Part shown: piece after piece, positions 53,030 to 64,000 of the stretch | Layout of the letters: each line of letters starts with the position of its first letter | Position numbering within the stretch: the stretch's first letter is position 1 | NCBI GenBank assembly: GCA_945643635.1 | Contig: CALZFC010000043.1 | Location: 3,341,001 to 3,405,000 of the forward strand | Origin: Allodiplogaster sudhausi | Taxonomy: Eukaryota > Nematoda > Chromadorea > Rhabditida > Diplogasteridae | DNA length: 64,000 bases | Direction of reading: 5' to 3' | Program-made: the position numbers and the translations under genes | Notes under the pieces: model-generated | What the model was told of the DNA's origin: nothing | What the model saw: the letters and a program-made list of their open reading frames with translations, nothing else | Database searches by the model: none

Positions 53030-55454
53030 TTGCTTTCTCTTTCTCTCCCTATCTATTTCACTCTCTGTTCTCTTTCCTCCTATTTCACTGATAATTCCTT
53101 CATTAATCTGATGAGTGAGAACAATCATCTTCGTACTTTTTCTGAAGGACTTTTTGTAGACCTACCAGTTCTGCTGATCTGTATCGCTTTTTCCACATCG
53201 CTTGTGTCCTCACTCACCTAATTCATAGCCTCTGCCTTCTTATCCCTCCTCCCGCGCTCTCCCTCTCTCTCCCTCTCTCTCTCCCTCTATCTCTCTCTCC
53301 CTCTCTCTCCCCTCTCACTCTTTCTCTCTCTCTGTCTCTCTCACTATGTCGCTCTCTCTGTCCTGAAGTTTGGCCCACGCGGAGGAGGTAGAAAATGAGA
53401 GAGAAAGAGAGAGCATGAGAGACAGAGATAGAGAAAGAGAGACAGAGAGACAGAGAGAGAGAGAACGATAGTTTCGGATGGAGAGCACGGGGCAAACCGC
53501 GCGAAGAGACATGAGGCCATGTCTGCAAAGTACTTACGGCAGACAAGACGAACACACACTTCCCTCTCCCTGCGACTCCTCTCTCTAGGACTCTCTCTTT
53601 CTCTCTTTCTCTTTGCGTTTCTCTGTCTCTCTCCCTTTACTCTCCTCCTCTCCCCCATTTCACTCCCTTCCTCCCTCTCTCCGCTGGTTCTGCAAGCAAC
53701 AAAGAAGATGCGGAAGAGCCAGGAAACCGTTCAGAAAAAGGCAAACCAACAAGGAAGATGCGGGGGTTGATAGTGATTGAGAGGGAGAAGAGATATCCAT
53801 CCATTGGGGAAGGCAAGAGAGGTAAGAGAGAAAAAGACAGCAAGAATGGAAGACAGAAGGAGAGACGGAGAGAAACACTGCAGAGAACAAAGAAGGCCCT
53901 TTTGGCCAGAAGGGAAAGTCCCCTAAAGAGTGAGGAAGATTGAAAAAAAAAATAACTAGCTTCTGAATGTCGTTTCGAGTAGCCTTACATATTAAAGTTT
54001 ATACATATTTATGTACATATTATATATACATATACATGGAGATAAATTTTTCTGACAGACCAATATTGTTGCAGCACTCCTTGCTTGCGCTGAACTATGA
54101 CTTTTTTTGAAGAGACAAGCATGGTTGTGAAGTGATTTCAGTGAACCTGTTGTGCATTGGAAGTGAGATGAAGTCACGCGACACGTGGATTTCTTTCTTC
54201 TCACTTTTTTTAAATATATTTTCTTTGCTTTCTTTCTATCTCTGTCTTTCCCTGTATTACGATGAGCCAAAAAAAGAATTAAGCGCCCAAGTATTGCTGG
54301 AACGAAGATTCCGCACTCCTTTCTGCTTTGTAAATTCTATGCAGCTCCCGATGTTTTCTTTTTGAATCTAATTTGAATATTTTACTTTCCATTGGTGCAG
54401 ATTAATTCGACGAGCAGAAAAGTGGCTTGAACGGAATAAGTTTTATTTCACTTTATGACCAAGGCAGCTTTTATACCACGCGCACACGCTTTAAATCTTA
54501 CATCTTTACAGGAAAAAGAATTGATAAATCCCAATAAAATAGCGAATCGGTCGTACTAACGATGGTGGTAGAGGATAAAGAGATACAGAGATGGAGAGAG
54601 CTATAGAGTGTTGAATATGTGGCGGCTTTCACAGACGAGGCTCACAGATATGTCTTTTTATCTCTCACACAATTTACTGAGCCAATTGAGCATTTCAATG
54701 TGGAAGGGCAGCATTGAGCCAAAATGCCTAGCTGACGAAATAAGCAAAGAAAAGTGAAAAGAGATACAAAATGTTTAGAAATATCTATTAGTCGCTCTAA
54801 TATGCAACAAATTGACAACTTGGCAGAGCGTGGAAATCTTCACGATTGTGAGCAATGAACGAAGAGTGGAGCAAGTCAACTGTTTTTCAGAGAAAAAACT
54901 TTTCTTATTGTTTTTATAAATTGAAGAAAAGAGGCAAAAAGAAGCACAAAAATTAAGAGTGAGCTCTAGGAAGCCAGAAATGGATGAGGAGATATGATGA
55001 GAGGATGGCAGTGCTTAAGGGCAAATTAATGGAAAGAAAGAGAGCAGAGAAAGTATGAGGGGGGAGCAGAGAAGATATTCAAAAAAAAAAGAATGAGCTC
55101 TCTTGCTCTATATTTCTATTAAAAATACGATGTATTCTTTAGAGAAAAATATATATTAAAAAAGTGATATAAAGGAAAATCCCCGAGATGAGTGTTAGGC
55201 AATGCGCGAGAGGGGTGGTTCCGTGTCAATGGCTTCAGGAAAATCAGGAAGACAATTTCTTTTCATCAAACAAAGAAAATAAAAAAATGGATGTGAAAAA
55301 AGAGCTAGCCAGGTGAACTCTCGGTTGCCTACTTTCTCATCAAACTTTTCGATAGTGAAGGGCGAAAACGAAGGTAAACAGAAGTAAAGAAAGTTCTGGG
55401 AGAAGGACGCAAAGCGGGGATAATACAGTATACTATGTATCCCTCTGTCATCTA

Positions 55455-58400
55455 TCAATTACTACTGAGGCCGAATGGAAAAGGGAAGAAATGGCGATTA
55501 TACTTGTCAATGGCACGAATGGGTCTCTTCTTTTTCTTCTTTTTCTTCTCGTTCTTGTAGAAGGTCATTGTGTTGGCATCGGGGAGATTGGCGGACGGGT
55601 GGGCGGAGCCTAACGGCCAGAGGAGTGCTCCTGAATAGGATTACATTTCGAAGAATTCTTTTGGATATGCAGAACAAAGAAATGCAGTGGGATTGGAAAG
55701 AAGCGCGAACCTCGCGGTACTCTCGGTGGTACTTCTCCTCGACCTTCTCGATCTCTCCGGCTGTCGAACCGCCTTCTGAAGGCAATTTGACATTGTCATC
55801 AGTAACTCTATCTACTGCTCAAGGCCATTACGTTATACGCTATTTGTTTTATTGCTGATCTCCTAGAAGCAATTGACCCGCAAAGTTTTCTGTCCTTGTA
55901 GAAAATAAATGGTCGCGATATACATAGCTTGCTCTCATTTCGCCTCCCCCGTTTCTCTTTTTTTTTCGCTTTCTCTCTCTCAAATCCTTTTTGCTCCAAT
56001 CACTCGTCACTTGCAAATCGAGAATAAACAAGTTTGAAAAAGAAGTGTGCGCAAGAATCAAAAGCAGCGAGAGTTCTTCAACAACTGTTCGGCCAGCTCT
56101 CCCCCTCGCCCTTTTTCTCGCAAACAACAGATTCATCTTTTCGTCCCCTTTCGTGGCTGTCACACCTTGTCTTTCTCTTCCATTTCTGCCTTGTAGCATG
56201 GCCCGAAAAAAGATCAACTTGGGTGCGGCAATGCATATTAGTCATCAGCTCTTATGCAAATCCGATGAGGAATACACGTGTTCGCTATTTCAACAAACAC
56301 ATGTCTTCGCAACTGATGTTCATTTTTTCTTATAATATTCTTTATATAAAGAAAAGATGCCAGTAAGAGAAGGAGATAAAGAGAAAGAGAGAGAGAGAGA
56401 GAGAATTGAGGAAGACAGAAGAGGCAGAAATTGCAACCGGTTTGTAGCTCTACAGAATGCCATCACTCAAGGCAGCGACAAGGCATGTCATCAAGTTTGT
56501 CTGGGACTTGTCTTCGAGAGGAACTGAAGAAAGGCCAGGGTAAATGAGTCTTTAACAGTTCCGCTAAACCGGTCACGCTTTGGGAGGGTTTTGAAAAAAA
56601 AGAGATTGCAACTAGAAAGTAACCATATTGTGACTGCAAGGGGTTTGAACTGCAATCTGTAATGTTTAGGAAAACTTACCTTAGGCTTGAAGAGGAAATG
56701 CCTCTCTCACTCTCTATTGATCTACAGTAAGCTCGCACATTCAATGGCTAGCACAACACACGCAGATAAGAGAAAAAAGCAAGACAAGAAGCAAGATAGG
56801 GAAAGCGGCTTCATCTATTCAATGGACAGGGTAATAACAAAATTTTTTGTTTGAAACATTGCTTAAATAGTTAAATCGGAAATTGTTGTCTTGATTGAAT
56901 AAGGGTAAAGTAGTGCGAAGCGTAAAATCTAAAAGAGCACATTGCTTGGACTGACCAACGTTGGCCGTGTAAGTGGAGTACTTGCGGATGCGCTCCATCG
57001 TGTGGTCCATTGGCTCGTGAACAATGTCCATCAAGTTGTCGGGCCACTCGTCTGTCAAAGAGAAACACACAAGAATGGAGAAGCTTAGTCAGGCCAACTT
57101 AGCAAGCTTGGTGTGGGCGGGCAAGACTCAAAAAATCACGTTGCATTGACTGAAAAGCTGGAAAGAGGGGGACACTCGACGCAACGTCTGCCTATCTTTG
57201 TACATAAAGGTTCTCGCTTCCGCTCGCCGTGAAACACTATGAGGAAGGGACAGATAATTCATGCCAGTTGCAAATTCACACCACGCATGCCGAACCAAGG
57301 AGGGTTGGTTGAGTTTAAAATCAGTGCCAGAGGGAAGTAATGCTGGTAGAAACCAGAACACGTTTAGTACTATTTACTACTATGGAAAAAGATAAGTTTA
57401 ATCTTTAAAAAGATATTTCTTATTATGTGATTTGACGACAGATGAACGATTACGTTGCTGAGTCCTGGAAGAGGAGCTGGCGGCGGCTCCCGAGACGCCC
57501 AAGGCGCTGGCACTGGCGCCGCCGTTGCCGCCCGGGTAGCGGACGGCCGTGGTGGCCGACGACGAGGATGCACCGCCTGCGGCCGCCGCTGAACTCTCCT
57601 CGCGACGAGAAGCCGAGTACGTGTCTGGCAAATCACATTCATGGTTATTCTCTTCTAATCTTCTTTCGCATTCCGCCATTTTCAAGATTGAAAATTCATG
57701 CCTTAATGTTTCTTTCATAAATTAACTCTTCATTATTTCATGCAATGCTCTCATTTAACTATGTAGAAAAATTAAATTAGACTTTAGAAGTCTCTAACCT
57801 TCATGCCAACTATCAAGTGGTCTTTCTACAATTAGTCTAATTCGATCATTTTAACAGTTCTAACAGTCAGAAACGAGGAATGCCAGCTAATTTTCGTTGC
57901 ATTTAATTTCTTCTTTTTGTGTTGGTTACAGAAAACTCGCGTTACTGCTCACAACTAAACGAGTTGGTTATTGGTACTTTCCTCTTGTTGGCATTCCTCC
58001 TTTCAGATTAAGGAAACTCAAAAGGGTCCTTCAACTGGATGCACACACCGTAGTCAAAGTTGGAGAAGCCCCGGCCCGTGGTCGTCGCGCCGCCCGCGCC
58101 TGCCGCCCGCGAACGAATCGTGTCGTAGGCCACGGACGCCGAGCTGGCGCCGCCGCCGACATCGCTACCGTAGCCGAGAGTGCCGTGGCGAGAGCCGGCG
58201 GCTCCTTCAGGAGAGCGCGATAAGGTGTCGAGTTCGCGCTGGAGTGTGTAAAGCGCGTCACGCTTGGCATGCGGAGTGGAAGGGCCGGGCCGCGCTCCGT
58301 CGAGGAGCGTCTGAGACGCGTAGCGCCTTGGCGACCCGACATCCGAGCGGCTGCGGTAGTTGTACCGCTTGGCGTACGTGTCGGTGGCACCTGCGCCCCG

Positions 58401-60990
58401 ATCCGCCGAGGCGCGTGTGATGTACGAAGAAGAACCCATCGCGCCCGTCGCGCCACTCATGTAGCGAGAGCGGGACTCGCGCGCCTCTGAGGACTCTGCA
58501 AAGGGGAGGAGAAACATGCGAGAGAGGAGAGAAACACGCAAGACAAACGCAAGACACACATGGAACAATCATTCCTGTAAGTGGACATTCCTTGATTGAA
58601 ACTGCATGCCGACGGGTTCAACTCAGGAAGATGCATGCGTAACAGAGGAGAGAACGAATCCATGCAAGGGATGCCTGATAAGACTAAGAGAGGCATGCGA
58701 GGGATAACAGGGATGAAGCGAGAGATCGCGGAGAAGGCCAAGCGCAGAGATAATACAGAAGAATGCTACGGCCAGCAAAGCATCGGCGTACGTTTCTTTT
58801 CTTTCAAGTACTCTCGATCATTCATTGATTGTGTGCGTATTTGATCTGTGGGGGATGTGTTTCGGTGATGCATGGTGCGATGCACAAGAGGGTCTCGGTC
58901 TTCCCGGCATGGCTCCTACCTGTCCAGTCATACTGCTGCCTCTCCATTTCCATATCGTACAACTTGTATGTTGTGTATTCTATAAATGCTGCACAGAGTA
59001 AGAGCCGCTCTACGAGCTCTGGATTAATGCGATTTGTTAGGCTGACTACAAAAGCGTTTCCACTTGCTCTAACTGGAAAAAGAAATGATAAAATGGTTCA
59101 AAATTGTATGACAAGTCTGGGTCTCGAGAAGAGAGCCTTAATTACGATACCTCTTGCGAGCGCAGACGCTGAGAGAGATCGTCGATTGCGAGAGAGGCTG
59201 TTGTAGTCCGCATCGGAGTATTTGAGGTAGTCACCAGGCTGCAAAATATAGAATTATGCTTTTATCTTTACTTTAAAAGGCTACCGTGTAGTGTCTGCGG
59301 AGGGTGGAGGTGCGCGAGCGACTGTTCAACTCCTCGAGTTCCTGAGCGAGTTGTTGACCGGTCGCAGAGTAGCCAGTCGCCTCAGGCTGTTGGTTGTCTC
59401 AAACAGAGAGCCTTTAATGATTCTTTCTTCGAAAAAAAAGGTGAGGTCACAAAAGAATTATGATGAATTACGTGAAAATTAGAAGCAGCCTTTTCAGAAA
59501 GAAGAAGGTTTCACTCATTTATAAAAAAACAGGTCTTGATAAACATTTATCAATTGAAAAGTCACGTACAGACGTGGTAGATCTTGGTAGAGTGAATTTC
59601 GTCTCCCTTCGTCTTCTCGAGTGAAGTCAATCGCTCCGTCAGCTCGGTCAGACTCTGCTGCAGGCGTCGCGAATCCTCGAAGGTCTAAAGAAAGATAGAA
59701 TATACATTTTAAAATCTTTTTTGACAATAATAAATAATAATAAAAACTCTGATAATTCTATAATGGTCATGGTTTTTTTATAATTCTCCCGCAGTACGAA
59801 CGTGTCTCTCGCCAGTTCGATGGCCGACGCCCTCCTTGAATCCGTCGATGTATCCCTGCTTGAAGTCCTCCTGACCCGAATACTGCTCCTCAAGTCGGGA
59901 GATCAGCGACGGCGTCACGCGGTCACCAAAGATGCCCGAGTTGCCATCCTGAACACATTTCATTCATAAAAAAAGAATTATTTTCTGACTATATCAAATT
60001 TTTAAGCTTATAATAGTGTGTTGAGTTATGTATATAAATCTTTAAAAACAACATGCCTTGTATCCTTGCATGAATCCTGCGGAGAAGCCCGGTCCGTGGC
60101 CGCCACGGGCAGCTAGGTTGTGCATCGAAGTTGACATTCCCGTCATGCCAGCATCCCTAGGCCAATTGTTTTTTTTAAATTAATTAAACGAATGTCATGA
60201 ATGTACATGTGGTTTCTGAACTAGATATGAGCCAGAAGGAGTTCCTTCCCAATGCACTGACTGCAGTCCCTTGGCGTATCCTTCGTGGAATCGGTCTCCG
60301 CGTGCCCCGTAGTCATCGTCCATTCTCCGGCGGGCGGCCGAGGCAGAGCCCAGCTTGCTCGCATCCTTGAAGCCCTTCACGTAGCCGTCCTCGAAGACGC
60401 CCTTGCCTGCAAGGGTTCATTTTAATTTTTTTTTATTTCTCAGATTTTTCAGATATGTACATATGTAGAGTTTGTATTGCCCACCAGAAGGAATTACTGG
60501 AATGTGGCCTTCATACCTTGCACCCGTTGCTTTAGTTTCCCCATGGCGTCACGCCAAGAAATAGTCAGAAAGAATAAAGAGAGAGAGAGAGAGTGCAGAG
60601 AAACAGAGAGGGAGCAGAGAAAGAGAGAGGGAGCAGAGAGAGAGAGCAGAGAAATGAGGAACAAAAAAAAACGAATAGAAAGCAAGAACCGGCCCCCTTG
60701 CACTCCACTAAATTCTTTGCAGTAGTAGAGTAACGATGATTGAATGTGAGAAATGGAAAAAAGGGAGAAGGGAAATAAGAAAAGAAAAGACAAATTCTAA
60801 AGAGACCAAGGTGAGAGATAAACAAAGAAAAAGAAGAGAAGGGGCACCAAAATATGCCCAAGAAAGGGTCGACAGAGGATTGATAAACAATTTTACTCGT
60901 GGCGAATGTGAACGATGAAACGCATGAGAATATTTATGAGCTGAGAGAGTGAGAATGGCAGAACAGAATGAAAGAGAGAGAAAATAAAGA

Positions 60991-61031
<41 letters not shown>

Positions 61032-62672
61032 AGAGAGAGGGAGATGGACATCGAGAAGAAGCAAAAGAGTAAGAAAGGTGCAGGAGCGGCCACGCCCAAC
61101 TCCAATGGAGGTTGGCATTCGCCAGTGGTAGCCACCCATCCCCAGAGGAAACCGGAAGTAGGAGAAGAGAAAAAGAGTGAGAACAGTTTGAAACTCCCTA
61201 GCAATCACTAAGGATCGACAAAGTATGTAAGCAGTGTAGTATGCAGATAAAGAGAGAGCGAGAGAGAGAGAGAGAGAGAGAGTCAGAGTAAGCGAGAGAG
61301 CAAGAGAAGATTGAGAAAGCGAAAGAGAATGGGAGAAGACTAAGAGAGCGAGAGAAAGAGATTTGTAAAGCGAGAGAGCGAGACCGACAACCTCTAGCTT
61401 CTTCGCCCCATTGGCAGTGGGGCCAAATATGAATGGTACGTAGAAAATTAGAAAGAAAAAGATTCCGCGGTGAATATTTCTTATTACCATTGTACCAAAA
61501 GCGCATTTTAGAGAAAAAAATTAGACAGAATAGAATAAAAGAATGAATAAATAAAAATAGAAAACCTCGATTGTCGACAGAGCCACGCATGCGATCGAGG
61601 CGCTCCTCCAGCGAACGCAGATTTGACTCCACGCCCGACTTCTCCTGATATCAATGTATTATAAATAGACAATACTGCAGCCTAGTCAAAAGCTGCGAGA
61701 GCGTGGATCTCTGCTACCTCAGCCAGAAGTGGCACGTGCTGTCCGTTCGTGACCAGGCGACGGTGCTCCTTGCGCGAGCGGTAGCGGCTAAACAAAGAAA
61801 CTTTGTCAAATCATATCTTTTAAACACCTCTTACAATTAAATCACTGGTTAGATTGGAGAAATCATGTAGGATGCAGTCAGTTTAATAACGAAGGGATAA
61901 CATATTTTCAGGATAAGCTAAATATGAGTGGTTATAAAATATGTTTAATAATACTAATAAAATTAGAAACAAAAGGCGAGCAACGGGGAAAATGGACTTT
62001 ACACCGAGATACACGCACCCATGGATGCACCACAACAGGCAGCAGAGGAGGAGAATTAGGAGAAGGAGAAGGAGCAGCAGAAGTAGCAGCCACCACCACG
62101 GCCAGCCGGCCGCCACGTATGGAGTCGCTGAAGAGAACCACGAAAGGTCCCGACACGAACCAATTGGGATACGGTAATCAGGAAAATTATTACATTAGCA
62201 CCACATTTTAGTTTCTTCAAGATCATGCGAAGTACATACTGTTTGTCGTGAGATCAACGAGGGGATGTGATGATGATCTCGCATGCTTGTTCTTGATAGA
62301 TTAATAGTATTTTCATGCCTGTCGGCAAGAAGAGTTGAAGTAAATCGATGTAACAGCAGTCGATAACTTGACCATAGCAGGCACAATTCTGGTAATCTTC
62401 CAATAAATCAAGGAGAGGAGTCAGTGAGGAGTGTGGAGAAGTTGTCAGACAGTTAGATAGAGCATCCCGTGCCATCGGATTACGGTAGGATTACTGTAGA
62501 CGGAACCGTTCGGGCGGTAAACCAAGTGCTGACTTCTTCCTGCAGCAAGTGCAGCAGCAGATGACGAGGAGGACGATGAGGAAGGCGATGAGGAGGGGCA
62601 GCAACCACCACAGGGCAGTGTACGAAGAACGGCCTCCGATACCCCAGTCGTGCACGTCTGGTGGACATCTCA

Positions 62673-62706
<34 letters not shown>

Positions 62707-63143
62707 CTTTTCTGTTTCTCTACTTCTTTATCTGCTATCCCTGTTTCTGGTGTTCTCTATCTGTCTATTTCTCTCTCTCTCCATATCTCTCTATTCCACG
62801 ATCAGTCTCTTCTTTCCTTGAACAAGCAATGATTTTCTTAATACTTTAATGTGAACATGCGTTATATTTTAAACATATGTATAATGTTAAACTCTGCCGC
62901 ACTGAACCCCGACCATTCCCTTGGCCATTCACTTTATTTTAAGTCGAACGCCGTTAACAAGACTGTCGATGTCGAATTTCCGCTAATTTAGAGAAGAAGG
63001 AGCAGATGAAGAAATCGACAAGTGAGGAGGCAGCCGTACTTGAGGCCGCTGCTACACGGCAATTCGAGCTATTACCTCCCTCCCTTTCTTCTTCCGATTG
63101 GCGCCCTCGGCCGTGTACAAGTGGATCGTTGAGCATTCACATG
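55455..63143 (-). CDS. Large single-pass membrane protein, TM and cytoplasmic part
   Basis: Exons placed: 63143-63076, one of two TM exons, 61787-61718, 61644-61566, 60406-60262, 60156-60057, 59948-59802, 59684-59570, 59397-59285, 59238-59151, 58495-58049, 57624-57454, 57051-56960. From 61787 to 56960 they join in phase. A basic stop-transfer (RYRSRKEHRR) starts a cytoplasmic tail of about 520 residues. It has helical heptad-like parts (LRSLEERLDRMR), repeated Gly-Tyr motifs (EDGYVKGFKDA, HEGYAKGL, SAGFMQGYK, KQGYIDGFKEG), and Ser/Arg/Tyr-rich low-complexity stretches. The extracellular part continues beyond 64000. The C-terminal exons between 56960 and 55455 are not settled; several stops at 55455-55612 are possible. 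The size and layout would fit a nematode adhesion receptor such as myotactin (LET-805), but I have no diagnostic motif. The intron after 60057 seems to use a GC donor. Confidence 0.65.
60991..61046. repeat. (GA)n microsatellite in membrane-protein intron
   Basis: A GA tract in the intron between the exons 61644-61566 and 60406-60262. A second tract lies at 61247-61280 in the same gene, between 61787 and 61644 on neither side, so it also falls in this intron. Confidence 0.8.
62019..62127 (-). other. Alternative transmembrane exon b
   Basis: 109 bases with the same entry and exit phases as exon a. It encodes TPYVAAGWPWWW, a Leu-rich helix and CCLLWCIHG. It can also join the exon at 61787 in frame. 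Since both lengths are 1 modulo 3, using both or neither breaks the frame. Confidence 0.6.
62534..62657 (-). other. Alternative transmembrane exon a
   Basis: 124 bases, entering after one base and leaving after two. It encodes DVHDWGIGGRSSYTALWW followed by the helix LLPLLIAFLIVLLVICCC and the stop-transfer TCCRK. It can join the cytoplasmic exon at 61787 in frame. Confidence 0.65.
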
Positions 63144-63490
63144 CTAGTCAAAGGTGAGAGAGAGACAGAAATAGAGACAGAGAGGGAACAAGAGAGATTC
63201 AATTCGGGTGGAGAAGGAGAGTGAGTAAATTGAGGAGAGCGCGAGAGATAGTAAGACACTGTGTTATTTCAAAAGGGTGCATCGACCAGAGCGAGCGCTG
63301 GCCTGTTGGCTGCTCCTGTACATGAGTTTGCCTTTTCTTTTCGCCCAACATGTATCCGCTCTCTGCTTCTCTGTCCCTCTCTTATATCCATACTCTATCG
63401 CTGCGCCCAGCCTCTATGAATAACGCTCATAACTGCGCATTAGGAAGCGGTGAATGACCGAGTCGGTGCTCACGAAGGAGAAGGAAAGAG

Positions 63491-63537
<47 letters not shown>

Positions 63538-64000
63538 AAGAGGCAGATGGAGAGAGAAAGAGGTAGCAGAGGAGTGTCTGCGAGAACATAGAGATGTAAA
63601 TAAATATATCGGCGCAGACACAGAACACCGAGCCAGAGCGAGAGAGAGACAGAGAGAGAGAGAACGACAGAGAGAGATGGAGAGAACAGGAAAAAGAATA
63701 AAAGATTTACGAAGGGAAGAGACGGAATAAAAGAAAAGTCGTATGTAGCTCGAGGTTAACAAAATCTCCCTTACTCACATTAAAAGTTGCCTGAATCTCA
63801 TTGGACAATAGAGATGGAGCCAGCTATGGCTATTGGCCTTGAGCAGGCAAAGCCGGAGAGTTGCAGATAAAAGGTGCAAGAGCTGCAAAGGCGAACAAGA
63901 GATGAAGAGATGCAAAGGGCGAAGAGAGAGCGAACAAAAACTTTGGAAAGAAACGAAAGAAAACAGTGAAAAAGAGAACATGATGTAGCGGGAAAGAAGA
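63144..64000. other. Intron and upstream exon region of the membrane-protein gene
   Basis: (GA)n tracts lie at about 63496-63535 and 63640-63665. Near 63770 the minus strand has a strong donor (GTGAGTAAG) preceded by an open stretch encoding SHSWLHLYCPMRFRQLL, which could be an ectodomain exon. I cannot confirm its acceptor. Confidence 0.4.

Larger units (their letters stand above)
48373..55454. other. Gene-poor, microsatellite-dense region
   Basis: I found no exon chain with splice signals or family motifs over 7 kb. Purine/pyrimidine tracts are very dense, and nearly all ORFs here are Ser-Leu or Arg-Glu runs read from them. Large tracts lie at 48655-48800, 49380-49465, 49825-49930, 50145-50275, 51110-51240, 51590-51655, 51930-51975, 52965-53030, 53255-53345, 53395-53465 and 53575-53690. 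Distant regulatory DNA for the flanking genes is possible but not visible. Confidence 0.6.

Noticed and set aside
55195..55458. 87-codon minus-strand ORF ending PPLSRIA
   Set aside because: I tested it as the last exon of the membrane-protein gene. No acceptor gives a frame that continues the upstream exons.

Overview
The window is eukaryotic DNA from an invertebrate animal, most likely a nematode. Genes are broken into many short exons, introns and intergenic DNA are full of (GA)n/(CT)n microsatellites, and the best-conserved gene is a V-ATPase subunit a. Its N-terminus and alternative-exon layout match what I know of Caenorhabditis elegans UNC-32. I built the gene models by hand from splice sites, exon phases and protein families. 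Where I give exon borders, the phases join without a break unless I say otherwise.

Layout: 1-2714 is a decayed BEL/Pao-type retroelement (integrase fragment followed by a gag-like zinc-knuckle ORF). 4288-4741 is a tandem array of near-perfect heat-shock elements. 4997-6574 (-) is a rhodopsin-like GPCR. 7961-12969 (-) is a PA-TM-RING E3 ubiquitin ligase with a long tail. 13892-16946 (-) is a secreted mucin-like protein with duplicated Cys-rich modules. 18406-19354 (+) is a Ly6-like three-finger protein. 20142-21671 (-) is thiamine pyrophosphokinase. 24458-34201 (-) is V-ATPase subunit a. 35533-39842 (+) is thioredoxin reductase, divergent from the V-ATPase gene. 42025-42690 (-) holds unassigned exons. 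42822-45683 (-) is a matrix metalloproteinase. 47286-48372 (-) is a possible small secreted peptide precursor. 48373-55454 is a repeat-rich gene desert. 55455-63143 (-) is the transmembrane and cytoplasmic part of a large single-pass membrane protein whose ectodomain lies beyond the window.

The genes are unrelated neighbours, not a cluster with one job. The most interesting signals are in gene structure. The V-ATPase gene carries three interchangeable linker exons and two interchangeable membrane exons, and all five intronic UGCAUG (RBFOX-type) hexamers I found in the gene lie in the introns around them. The membrane-protein gene carries two frame-equivalent alternative TM exons. Six introns across five genes appear to use GC instead of GT donors. 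The heat-shock-element satellite could act as a dispersed HSF1-binding platform.
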